From positions 720,395,867 to 720,459,866 of the forward strand of contig NC_081413.1 of assembly GCF_030272615.1 (NCBI RefSeq): 64,000 nucleotides of DNA. Reading direction: 5' to 3'. Below, piece by piece: positions 10,951 through 22,026 of this stretch. Source of the stretch: Cryptomeria japonica. Lineage: Eukaryota; Streptophyta; Pinopsida; Cupressales; Cupressaceae. The notes beneath the pieces were generated by a model. The model had not been told where the DNA came from. It saw only the letters and a list, made by a program, of their open reading frames with translations, and did not search any database. Both the position numbers and the translations under genes were made by a program. Each line of letters begins with the position of its first letter. The first letter of the stretch is position 1.

Positions 10951-13900
10951 TTAAGGAACTAGGGGAGAGATGAGAGACGGGTCAATACCAAGTTTCTTGA
11001 ATCTGCTCTCTTCAACCCAAGTGGCTTCAGACTCATGTTGACCTGCCCACTTCACCAAGTGTTCCATGTAGACTTGGTGTCTAGAAAACTTCTTTACACT
11101 TGACTCCAAGATCTCCTCTGCTATGGGTTGCTTCACTTGAGGTAAGGCATTCACATCCAAGTCCTGCAACACCTTGGCTTGATTCTTAGTTTGCCCTGCT
11201 ATTTCACCTTTGTATAGTATCAAATCAGCAACATTGAAGACTGGTGATATAGCCAAATCTGAGGAAAGATCCACCTTGTAGGCGTTCTCACCATATTTGG
11301 ACAGAATTTTACAAGGTCCTACCCTCTTCATTTGTAGCTTAGTAGGCTTGCCGCTTTGCATTCTAGCTTTGCTTAAATGGACCATCACATAGTCACCCAC
11401 TTCGAACTGAACCTCTCTCCTTCTTTCATCCACTTTTGCTTTCAATTTTTGAGTAGACTTTAGGATGGCTCTCTTGACCTATTCTTGGACTTCCTTGATG
11501 GTTTGAGCAAAGTCCTTTGCTTTCCCACTCTTCATCTCCATGGAACCAAGTTCTCTTAGTTCACACACCCCTCTTGGATGTCTGCCATAGACAACCTCAA
11601 AAGGACTCCTTCCAGTGGTCCTATTTACACTATCATTGTAGGCATACTCAGCTTGTGGAATAACTAGATCCCATATCTGCCCATACTCCTTGGTTAGACA
11701 ACTCAACAAGTTGCTTAACACCATGTTAATGACTTCAGTTTGACCATCAATTTGTGGATGGTAAGCTAAGCTGAATGACAAATTAGTCCCTAGTCTTCTC
11801 CATAAGGTTTGCCAAAAATGGCCCATGAACTTTCTATCCCTATTTGAAACAATACTTATTGGGAGTCCATGAATCCTTACAATCTCCTTAAAGAAGAGAT
11901 GTACAATATAACTAGCATCATGAGTAGTTCTACGTGGAATAAAATGGCTCATCTTAGAAAAATTTTCTACCACCACATAGATTCTATCCATACATGTCTT
12001 TGTCTTGGGGAGTCCTACCACAAAGTCCATGCTCACACACTCCCAAGGCCTATTCGAGACCAGTAATGGTTGATAGAGGCCTGCATTACTTGATCCTCCT
12101 TTTTCCCTTTGACACACACCACATTGCTCTACATACCTTCTCACATCCCTTGGCAACTTAGGCCAATAGTAGTACATCTGTACTAGATCCAAAGTTTTAT
12201 TGATTCCAAAGTTTCCACTTAGACTACCATTGTGTTTCTCTTGTATGAGATTTTCTCTCATGGATCCTCTAGGTACACATAACTGATTGCCTTTAAACAA
12301 GAGACCATTTTGAAGGGTGTACTCTACATACTCACCATGAGAATGATTCTCAAACTCCTTGCAGACCTTGTAGGTTGATGAGAAGTCCTCATCTTCTTCA
12401 TAGATATACTTGAAACCTTCTATCCCTATGCTCTGCAATTGTAATTCTTGGACAGTCAACAACTTTCGGCTTAAAGCATCTACGACCTTGTTAAGCTGCC
12501 CCTTTTTATGCTTGATGGTAAAGGTAAAGGATTGGAGGTACTCCATCCACTTCAAATGTCTATTGCTAAGCTTCTCTTGAGTGTTGATATAACTCAAAGC
12601 TTGGTTATTTGTGAACACCACAAATTCCTTTGGGAGTAGGTAATGCCTCCACTTCTTGAGAGACTTAACTAGTGCATACAACTCTAGATCATATGCTGAA
12701 TACCTCTTCTTTGCCTCATTAAGCTTCTCACTGAAAAATGCCACAGGCCTTCCCTCTTGACTCAATACACCCCCTACTGCAATGCCACTTGCATCACATT
12801 CCAATGTGAATAGCTTGTCAAAATTAGGTAAGAGTAGGATGGGTTTTGTGGCTACTTCTTGCTTCAATAATTGGAATGCTTTATCAGCTTATTTTGTCCA
12901 TTTGAACTTAGTTTTAAGGCCTCCTTTTATGGTGTCAAGTACTGGTGCACATATGCCACTAAAGTTCTTCACAAACTTTCTATAGAATTGGTCTAGACCA
13001 TGGAAACTCCTAACTTTAGTCCCTGTTTTAGGGGCAGGCCAATTCAAGAGTACCTCCACTTTGCTTGGATCCATCTTCAAGATTCCCTTAGACACCACAA
13101 ACCCCAAGTAGACTAAATCTTTCTTCAAAAATTCACACTTCTCTAGGTTGATTGCCAACTTCTCTTCATGCAACCTCTCCAGGACTAACCTCAAATGTTC
13201 TAGGTGCTCCTCTTTGGTTCTTCTATAGATGAGTATGTCATCTAAGTACACCACAACAAATCTACCTATGAATTCCTTCAACACCTCATTCATCAACCTC
13301 ATGAAGGTGCTTGGGGCATTGGTAAGTCCAAATGGCATCACAAGCCATTCATACAACCCTTATGTGGTCTTAAAAGCAGTCTTCCACTCATCACCCTCCT
13401 TAATTCTAATATGATGATACCCACTTTTAAGGTCCAACTTAGTAAAATACATGGTACCTCCTAAACAGTCCATCAAATCCTCTATTGTAGGAATAGGAAA
13501 TTTGTACCTTATGGTGATCCTATTGATTGCCCTTGAATCAGTACAAAGTCTCCACTTGCCTCCCTTCTTTGTTGCTAGTACTACCGGGACTGCACATGGG
13601 TTGATGCTCTTCTTGATCAGTCCTTGATCCAACAACTCCTGCACTTGCCTTGCCACCTCCTTATTTTGGTCAAGTGTGAGCTTATATGCTTCTTTATTAG
13701 GCAGGGATGCAATGGGTACAAAGTCTATTTGATGGCTAATAGACCTTCTTGGTGGAAGTGTTGCAGGTGCTCCATCACTCACTATATCTTTATACTCTTG
13801 CAACATTTGTTTTACCTCCTTAGGTACCTTTGTCTGCAACTTATCTTCCTCCTCCTTTGGCTTCACAAAGATGGCACATCCCACTGTCTCCTCTTCATGA

Positions 13901-15588
13901 AGAAGGTGTAAGAACTCTTTACCAGTATTAACTAAGACACTAGGTTTTCTTGAGGTTCCCTCATCACTCTCTGTTAGAGACTGAATCTTATAGGTTCTGT
14001 TGTCCTTCTTGAAGGAAATAGAGTTCTCCTCTCCATCATGGATCATCTTCCTATCAAATTGCCAGGGTCTACCTAGCAGCAAATGACAAGCATCCATGGG
14101 TAACACATCACAAAGGATCTTGTCCTTGTATCCTCTAATAGAGAACTCTACCCAAGTCTGTTCATTGACAAGCACACTTTGCCCCTGATTCAACCATGTC
14201 ACCTTGTAAGGGCTAGTGTGGGGTATCTTTGTGAGTTTCAACTTCTTGGTTGCCTCATCTGATATGATGTTATCAGTTGACCCTGAATCAACTATCACCT
14301 TGCAAACCTTACCAAAGATTTTGCATCTCACCCTAAACAATGCTCTCCTATGCTTAGGTTCATCCTTAATCGGTTGTCTTATCAAGACTCTATTGAACAT
14401 CAAATTTTCTATAATCTTTGATTCAATATGGTCCACCTCAGGTGTTTTGCTGCTTGATGTGTCTTGATGGGCATAAGCAACCCTCTTTCCACTGTTTGAA
14501 GAGGTAGGCTTGTCAGGGCATCTATAGGTCAGGTGTCCCATTTGACCACAGTTGTAGCATTTCATGGTTGCAAAGTAGGAATTACCCCTGCTAGTACCTC
14601 TCCCCCTATTTGGGCCCCCTTGTGCACCTCTTCCTCTAGAATGGCCTCCTCTAAGATTGGTTTCACTGCTAGGTTCAGTCAACTTGGACTCTCCTTGATT
14701 CCTTTGCTCATTTGCCTTGCTTTGGTAACCACCTCAGTGACTCATTTGTTCTCTACCTCTTCCTCTACCCCCATTGTTGGAGTGTCCTTTCCTTTTGTTC
14801 CTCTCTTCCACCTTAGCAGCAAGTTGATGACACTTTTGGACAGTTGTAGGAGTCCATAGGCTTATCTCCTCTTGGATGTTCCACTTTAGGCCACTTAGAT
14901 ACCTAGCCACCTTGATAGATTCCTCTTCTTGGACTTTAAATATAAGACAAAGCTTTTGAAACTCCTCTATGTAGGAAGTCACATCAAGGTCTTTCTGCTT
15001 CAATCCCTGTCTCTTCTTATGAAGTTGGACTTCATAATCCTCTAGCAAGTAGTTCTCCTTGATCTTACTCACCATGGCCTTCCAATTTGCAATAGGTATA
15101 TTTCCCATGCTAACTCTCTCCTCTTGCAAGTACTTCCACCATGTCAAGGTTGCTCCTCTTAGTCTTTATTTGGCAACCTTAACCTTCTGAGCTTCTGTCA
15201 CACCTTCACACTCAAAGTGGTTCTCCATACCCTCAATCCATTCCATGACAGTGTCAATGTCCATCCTTCCACTGAAATGTGGCAATCCTTCAAAAGATTT
15301 TGTATTCAAAGCCTTAATGGCCTTTACAAAAGGTTTTTCATTGATTAAGGGGTCTAGTTCAAGTATGATGTCATCAAGATCAATAGCTTTCTTGCCTTTG
15401 TCACTAGTTTCCGCACCCCTGAGTTCTTGTGCTCTCTAATCAACCATTTCTTGCAGCTTGTTCCTTATCTCACTCATAGCATCTTTAAGGAGTCTATTTT
15501 TCTCCTTTTGCTCTTCTACTTCCCTAGCTAGCTCTGCATTAGTGACCATTATGTTCTCCCCTATTGATTCACTAGAATATAGAGACAT
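10951..15588 (-). pseudogene. Chromovirus gag-pol, one frame with stop codons
   Basis: One minus-strand frame runs from an ATG at 15588 to 10951 (about 1546 codons). It encodes gag, zinc knuckle ('CYNCGQMGHLTYRC', near 14560), protease ('VDSGSTDNI'), RT (YLDD at 13237-13248), RNase H ('ECDASGIAVGG'), integrase and a C-terminal chromodomain-like stretch ('YMEHLVKWAGQ'). About six in-frame stops break it, near 15437, 15170, 14732, 13358, 12887 and 11477. No frameshift was found. In the integrase the motif reads SNRD (Asn codon at 11842-11844) where copy 2 has SDRD, so a catalytic Asp is lost. The stop after 14734 is TGA where copy 2 has CGA, which fits CpG decay. Confidence 0.92.
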
Positions 15589-15613
15589 GCATGGTCCTCC
15601 AAATCTTTAACTT

Positions 15614-15625
15614 GCTCTGATACCA
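15614..15625 (-). other. Primer-binding site, initiator-Met tRNA type
   Basis: The + strand gctctgatacca is the complement of TGGTATCAGAGC, which pairs with the 3' end of plant initiator Met-tRNA. It lies three bases from the 5' LTR boundary at 15629, confirming minus-strand orientation. Confidence 0.9.
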
Positions 15626-15628
15626 ATC

Positions 15629-17207
15629 TGATGGGAATGGGAATGGGATAGACTAGCCTAGTCTATGCTCCTTGATCCTCTCCTTGGATCACCAAGTGTT
15701 CCAACAACACCCTAGGGTCTCTAGGACTTCCCTGGCTTGTGGAATCCCCTAACCTTTCCCAATCCACCCACCAACAACCTGTGATACTTCTCCTAAGGTC
15801 ACACCTACTCACAAGCATCAAAAACCCTCACATAGGCTAATAAGGGTTTAGCTCCTCCTACACCTTCTTAGGTCCTAGCAAGGATAGGATAGGTATTTGA
15901 CATGGTTTTCCATCCATTCATGTGCCCCCAAGAGGTTTTAACATTCCATTTTATTACTGATCTCACTATTTTGCTTCTTTCCTACAAAATAGGGCTACAA
16001 GGAATGTGCCCAATTAGGCCTCCATTCCAGACTTTTAGGGCTCCCTCTTGCAAATGATGCACAAACTTGTGAAACTTCCCAAAGGGACTGCTAATCGTTT
16101 GGCAAGGGCTGAAATATTTTCCTGGTTTTGGGCCTCCAAGTGTTCGTACACTGCCCTAGGTGAATTTAGGGGTTTTTGAGGGTTTTTACGAGGGTTTTAA
16201 GGCCTGCCTGGGTCACAGTGATGGTTTGTTGTCTTTACCACCTTATCTGGATTGGTGGAGGCTCCTCCTTCTCACTAATGGTGCTCCACACACCCCTCTA
16301 CAAATCCTCCAAAGGGTTCCTCCTTCCTTGTCCTACCTTTCTCTCATGGACCTCTACAACCTCAACCCTTCGTAGCCGGGCACAGTCCAGTCTCGCCTAG
16401 GAGTGGGTCTTTGAAAAGCTTTCCTGCATCTTCAGGGGCCCTTCTTGCTTTGGGATACTATACAAGGTCTTCACTCCTATTCCCCATGGTTTCATGGTGT
16501 TTACACAATGGGGATAAGAGTTGTCAATCCATTACATAAAACAGTCCAAAACTGGACAGTGAAAGAGTAACCTCACAAAATAATTACAAAACACACAAAA
16601 ACCTACACAATAACCTAACCTAAGTGCTCAAAATTAAATTATAAACACAATGCAAGACTCTCAACATCATTTAGTTTGCAAAACAATCCATTTCAACCTA
16701 TTAATGCTCCATTTGTGCCAATTGGCAACAAAAACACAGTCATAGTCAAGGTCTTTTCCTTTGGGCCATACAATCTGACATCCAAACCCTCATTTTAGGG
16801 TTTGTAACAATTGATAGTGTCTTTGCCTCAGTTTGTGTGTCATGGTTAGGGTTCCCAACGCAAAGCTAAGGTTATGACCTATTTGGTGGAAATGTTGCAT
16901 GACAACTTTGAAAAGTTGTCATGCAACTTTTTACAACTTTTGAGCAACTTTCCCAATGTTGCTTTTCTTGACTTTTATGCGTACCTTGGGCTATCCTATG
17001 GACAAAACCATGCCAAAAGGAGCCCAAACTCATCAAGGCACACATACCCTCTACTCCACAAGAAAACTCAACCTAGACTTGTGAACCTAGGACCTAAACA
17101 AGACCAATGAGCTCTTGGCTCTTATTACATTTACATGGCTTCTTAAAGAATCAAAATTCCAACAAAAGTCACATGGAGGAAGACCTTAGAAGGGTGCTCC
17201 TGCACCA
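15629..17207 (-). repeat. 5' LTR of chromovirus copy 1
   Basis: TGATGGG...CTGCACCA, 1579 bp, adjoining the primer-binding site. It carries the hairpin gacaactttgaaaagttgtc at 16901-16920. It contains no coding sequence; the small open frames inside it are also found in the other LTRs of the family and are not genes. Confidence 0.93.
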
Positions 17208-17212
17208 GTGCA
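17208..17212. repeat. Target site duplication GTGCA, right copy
   Basis: This exactly matches 9153-9157 and directly follows the LTR end CACCA at 17207. Confidence 0.9.
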
Positions 17213-18775
17213 TAAGGTAATCAATGTGGTTTATTTCATTTATTTTACCTATTCTCTTGAGGGATCATGTGACAATTTTTCATTCATCATTGCTATTGTA
17301 GAGATGAGAAAGCCAACACGATTTTTGAATTAGGAAAGCCCCTATATAGCATAACCTTTTTCTCCCTTTTTTCACATGTGTAGGTTCATATCTGAATATT
17401 GATGATGATCAAAAGTTACAAGAATATAGAGCAAACATTGATGAACAATCCTAGATTTCAAGCAACAAAAAACCCCCATACACTAGAGATAGGTGCTAGT
17501 GTCCTGATTTTACTTCGGATTTTGAGGACAAGTTCCTAAGGACCTCTTGATTCCTATTTTTGACACTATCTTTTGCATCAACCTACTCCTAGACTTCAGT
17601 GCACAATTTTCTCCCAATTTGTATCATAGGTTCCTCTCTATATTATATTTCTATATCTATCCTTCTATTGTGAAATTTTGTTCTAAGTTTCACACATTTT
17701 GTTAGTATTGTTCATAATTGCCTTCTTTGGCTTGCCCTTGAGGGTTGAAGTAAAACCAATTCACACCTATTCTAATGATTTATAATGAAAAGGAGATTGA
17801 TGCTAGTTTGAGGCTCATGTTAGCCTAGGATCACATTTTCTCGATTTCACTGGCCTTATACACATTGACTTTATAAAATGCACATAAAGCTAAGAAAAAA
17901 TCCACTTATCCTTGTGTACCAAAAACATGGGGTAGGAATCCTTGCACATAGTAATTGAGAGGTATGTAAGTGCACCGAATGAGGAAATTTCTATTAAAAG
18001 TAGGCTAGGGTAAATCATTTTTACTTTGGTATATTTTGAGGAAAATATAGAAATCTGTAGATCTTCAATATTTACAAGAATTATATATAAACACATGAGT
18101 TGGGATAAAAAAAATTCATCTCTCTCATCCAATAAAATATGAGTATTAAGTATAAATATAACAGGCTTATACATATCGACTTTATAAAATGCACATAAAG
18201 CTAAGGAAAATTCCACTTACCCTTGTATACTAAAAAATATGAGATCGTAGGCATCCTTACACATAATAATTGGGAGGTAGGTAAGTGCACTTAAGGAGGG
18301 CATAGCTATAAAAATTAGGGTAGTTTAATCATTTTTACTTTGGTATATTTGGTAAAACTATATTATATAAATTGGATAGGAAAACATTTGGGTCTATATT
18401 TTCCAAGATTGGCCTTTATTTTTATGCCATGCATTTTTTGTGTATTTGACTATATGCTATGTGTATTGATGCCATTATATAGTATATGTATTGATTGGTG
18501 TGTTCTTCCTAATATTATATGAATTTTTTTAATATCCCATATGTATGTATTGATTGGTTTTGGTATAACCCTCATGTCTACTTACTCAGTTTATGTGTAT
18601 CAATGTGATTAGCATACATGTATGTATCAACACATGATTGTGAATTCATCATGTATGATTACTTAGAAAACTCCATGTATTGATGTGATTGGCATGTCTA
18701 TAGATTAATTTGTTATTCTAGATCACTCAAGCATTTTAATCTTGCAAAAATCTATGTATGAGACATGGTTAGTAT
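17213..18775. other. Unassigned AT-rich DNA with a 311-bp-spaced direct duplication
   Basis: No gene is recognised. A segment of roughly 180 bp starting near 17855 (ttataca.attgactttataaaatgcac onward) recurs near 18166 as a diverged direct copy. Both end with tcatttttactttggtatatttt. This indicates an old tandem duplication of about 311 bp. Further right are AT-rich stretches with repeated short words such as 'tgtattgat', and nothing coding. Confidence 0.5.
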
Positions 18776-19749
18776 TGTATACACCTAAAAATGGTATGAA
18801 GATAATTAATTAAATACGTGGTTATTTAATTAATCCCCCTTCCCAATTAATTGAATTCACAAGCAATTTGATTAATTTCCCTATTCATCTACTAGTAAAT
18901 AAGTCTAATTAATTTATTTATATAGTTCATTCAATAATCGCCCTTTGATTAATAATTACAAATTAATTAATCCTCCCCCCATTTTAATCAATTCTTCTAA
19001 TTCCTAATTAAGAATTACAAACTCAAGTTTGTTGAGATTAATTACCATTTTCCTAATATTTGAATTTTTAAATTCAAATATGAGCACATGGCTCCTAACT
19101 TCTAACGACCTAACCTAACCACCCCCTAACCTAACCCATTCTATCTAATCCTGGGTTTAACTAACCCTATCTTATCTTGCACATCCTAACCTCTTTTATC
19201 CTAACCTCTTATTGGGTTGGATATTCTCCCCTTGAGACACATGGCACTTTTTCCACATGTCTCCTCCCTTGGACACTTGCCCTCTCATGAGCAAGGTTCC
19301 TTGACACTTACCACCGCAAAGATGAAAAGTGTCACTTCCTCCAACCTCTTCTCCAACTTCCTCAATCTTAGCCCTTGATATTTTCAGATCGAATCTAGAC
19401 CATCGATTCCTGCCACCTTAGCCTTAGCCTTGGAATTCCTATAAATACCCCTCATTTTGGATAAAAAGAGATCCCTTGCATTCATATTTTTTGCATACTT
19501 ACTATAGGCATTTTACATCCTGATCATCTAGCAATAATTGTTAATTAGATAGATAATCATTTATTTTCATATTAATATAGTTGCATTTTATCAATCATGT
19601 ATCTTGAATAGATCATTCTAGCTAAATCATCCATCAACCATCACACATCTTATATCAATTGCACAATCAATCATGATCAAGTAGCTACTCAACTCTTGAG
19701 TTGTCACTATTGAAGGTCATTGCTCCGCTAGGAACCAAATAATTCTACA
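18776..19749 (+). repeat. 5' LTR of Tat-type element
   Basis: TGTATACACC...AATTCTACA, 974 bp, aligned by eye with 36873-37832 over its whole length. A TATA-like tataaata lies at 19440-19447. The DNA after the LTR reads at once as gag-like coding sequence (Asn-rich), and no primer-binding site follows. The leader therefore seems to be deleted, perhaps through the acaac repeats at the junction. Confidence 0.85.
19440..19447 (+). promoter_or_regulatory. TATA box in the 5' LTR
   Basis: ctataaatacccc is conserved at the same place in the 3' LTR (37523-37530) about 310 bp before the LTR end. This is the expected position for an LTR promoter. Activity cannot be judged from sequence. Confidence 0.5.
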
Positions 19750-19987
19750 ACAACAATACTAATAATAACAACAATGATAAGCCCAAGTTTTGGAACATAA
19801 ATCAAAACATCATCAATGATGGGATAGTGGATAATAATAATGTGAAACCAAAGCAACCAGTTTTCAATTTATCAAATCACACAATGACAATTCAACAAGA
19901 TAACAATAAACCAGAACCAACTTTTAATAATTTCTTTCGCATGAAATTTACCAACATTGGTGAACCACTTGGGTCAGCATTAAAGAC
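19750..19987 (+). pseudogene. Tat gag fragment, left of the copia insertion
   Basis: An open Asn- and Lys-rich stretch includes 'DKPKFWNINQNIINDG'. It ends 'LGSALKT', and the frame continues without loss at 24212 ('ILTNKLITFLEARNF') once the inserted copia and one duplication copy are skipped. The N-terminal part of gag is missing, apparently deleted with the leader. Confidence 0.6.
19983..19987. repeat. Target site duplication AAGAC, left copy
   Basis: AAGAC precedes the LTR at 19988 and is repeated exactly at 24207-24211. Confidence 0.9.
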
Positions 19988-20459
19988 TATTGGTGTAAAT
20001 AATTATTCATCTTGGATATTATTACACTTTACTTAAGTTTACTTAGGTACATGCATTTCATATTAGTTTGGGTATGAGACACTTGGGTGTTTGTGCCACA
20101 TTGGGATAGTGTGTGTAGGAGAATTTCCACCTTTTATGGTGTTGATCTTGTTGTTACACTCCACATTCAGTGGGTGATCCACCTCATGTGGACTATTATA
20201 TTATTTCTCCTACCTACCCACACCTATTTCCTACCTACCCTTGTTTCTTATTGAGCCACATGTCATGTTTGTGTGCTCACATATCCATAAGCCTTGCCTA
20301 TATAAGCGGGCTCATCTACATTGTATGTAATTGAGCGAATTCTTAATGATCCAGTTGATCATATTTTTCATCTTGATAGAATATAGTTTATCTCTATCAT
20401 CTATTTTGTCTCTCTTATTTGTTCTTTCCATTGCCTCTTGATCTTGGCAAAATCTCACA
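19988..20459 (+). repeat. 5' LTR of the non-autonomous copia element
   Basis: It begins TATTGGTG, where the partner has TGTTGGTG; the terminal TG has mutated. It ends ATCTCACA. The candidate promoter motif tatataag lies near 20299. It is 472 bp, the same length as the 3' LTR. Confidence 0.92.
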
Positions 20460-20471
20460 TGGTATCAGAGC
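20460..20471 (+). other. Primer-binding site, initiator-Met tRNA type
   Basis: TGGTATCAGAGC follows the LTR end with no gap. This is the standard copia primer site. Confidence 0.92.
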
Positions 20472-21291
20472 CATTAGAGTGTCATTGGTTTGCTAATTGA
20501 AAGAAATTTGATGTTATTTGGGGTTGTGTATTTTGGAGTTTTCTATTGCAGGTTATTATTGAAACTTGATGGGTCAAATCTGAGGTTATCATTAGATTTA
20601 GAAGGTCCAAGAAAGACAGTTTTGCCTTTTGTTTCATCAAAATTAGACTTTGGAGGCCAAATCTAGAGGCATTTGAAGTTTGACGTTGCGACGGAAATTT
20701 TCCAGAAATTATAATTTTGCAGGCAATTTTCAAATAGCGATATCTCACGCATCCGAACTCCTTTTTTCGAGCAATTTTTTTTGTTTTGGGGTAGAATTTC
20801 ATGATCTAGACAATGGTGTAGGATGTTTTTGATTTTCAGATACAGGTTTTTCGAAAATCATGAAATCCCAATTTTTACAACTTTGGAGGCTTCATTTGGG
20901 CTCATATGGACTCCTTTTCAGGTGTTGTTTTTTTTGAAAGTACATATTTTTTCATCTACTTTCATAATCTGCCATCTATTTGCAGTGATTTTAAGTAGAA
21001 ATTGTACTTTCAGTATTTGGCCATTTTTGGCATATTTGGTACTTGCATTTTGCTTGGATCTCTGTTTAGATCACTAGCAGTATTTGTTGAAGTCTCTTAG
21101 ATCTCATTTTGAGAAGTTGTAAATTGAAATCAAAAGTCCACTTTGCCTTGTTTTGCAAGTGGCCCATTGTATACGCACTAAGTATAAAGTTCCAAAATCA
21201 CCATTTTGGGGGGTTTCTTGATTGAGTATTTTGGGGGGGTGTCTTGTGTGATTGTGCCTCTCTCTATCTTATGTTTTTTCATTTTGGTGCT
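20472..21291 (+). other. Untranslated leader of the non-autonomous copia element
   Basis: About 820 bp lie between the primer site and the gag ATG. Short frames on both strands have no recognisable product. A packaging signal would be expected here, but none can be identified by eye. Confidence 0.6.
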
Positions 21292-22026
21292 ATGGGTTCT
21301 CCTAAATTTCCACTTTTAACTCCTCATAATTATGCATCATGGAAAATTAAGGCATGGAGTAAACTAATGGAAAAAGGACTCATTCATTATGTAAATAAAA
21401 CTATTACAACACCACCTGATCCTAAGGTTGATCCTAATGCTCAAATTGAATGGCTTACTAAAAATGCTATGGCACTTGGAACTCTTAGAAAGTATGTATC
21501 AGATGACCTCATTTTTCACATTGATAAGTGTACAACAATTAAAGAGGCTTGGGATATTTTTAAGAAATTGTATGGTCAAGTTGATGAGATTAAGGGCTAC
21601 AAGCTTGATAGTGAACTCACAACTTTGGATCCCAAGGATTTTGATACAATCCAAGATTATATCACAAAAGCAACTGAGCTAAGAGCAAAGCTAAAAGATT
21701 TTGGAATTGACAAAAAGGATGCTCAATTGGTTTATAACTTATTGGACAAGCTTCCTTCAGAGTATGTAGCCTTTGTATCTAGCTTTCACACCCATAGGTT
21801 AGCTCAAGGTTCCTCATACACTTCTCCCTCATTTGATTCATTCACGGAGATGTTGATACTTGAGCAATCTAAGTTGACCACGATGGGGATTCTCAAATCT
21901 TCAAAGTCACAAGCTTTGGTGGCTAACAAAGGGAATCAAAGTAATCAAGGAAAAGGCAAGAATCAAAAGCAACCTAAGTCTAAACCACAAGAAGATGGAG
22001 CACAATCTTCCTCTCCACAACAAGGT
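21292..22026 (+). CDS. Gag-like protein of the non-autonomous copia element
   Basis: This is a copia-type gag (UBN2-like): 'LLTPHNYASWKIKAWSKLM' near residue 7, then a helical region with 'AWDIFKKLYG' and 'LLDKLPSEYVAFVSSF', and a Lys/Gln/Ser-rich tail. The ATG at 21292 is preferred over the upstream in-frame ATG at 21244 because the gag-like sequence starts there. The open frame runs on to 22140, but its last part is the wrong frame. The zinc knuckle 'CGYCKKSGHDEHHC' lies in the next frame at about 22070-22115. So either one base was lost or gained around 21984-22026, or translation shifts there. The product would form the particle core. Confidence 0.75.

Larger units (their letters stand above)
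9158..17207 (-). mobile_element. Ty3/gypsy chromovirus, copy 1, structurally complete
   Basis: This minus-strand LTR retrotransposon of 8050 bp has LTRs at 9158-10930 and 15629-17207, an initiator-Met primer site at 15614-15625, a polypurine tract next to 10930 and a perfect GTGCA duplication. The gag-pol order is gag, zinc knuckle, protease, RT, RNase H, integrase, chromodomain-like tail, which defines a chromovirus. The reading frame is broken by stops and the integrase has lost a catalytic Asp, so this copy is dead. The second copy (42381-56270) belongs to the same family. Confidence 0.95.
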
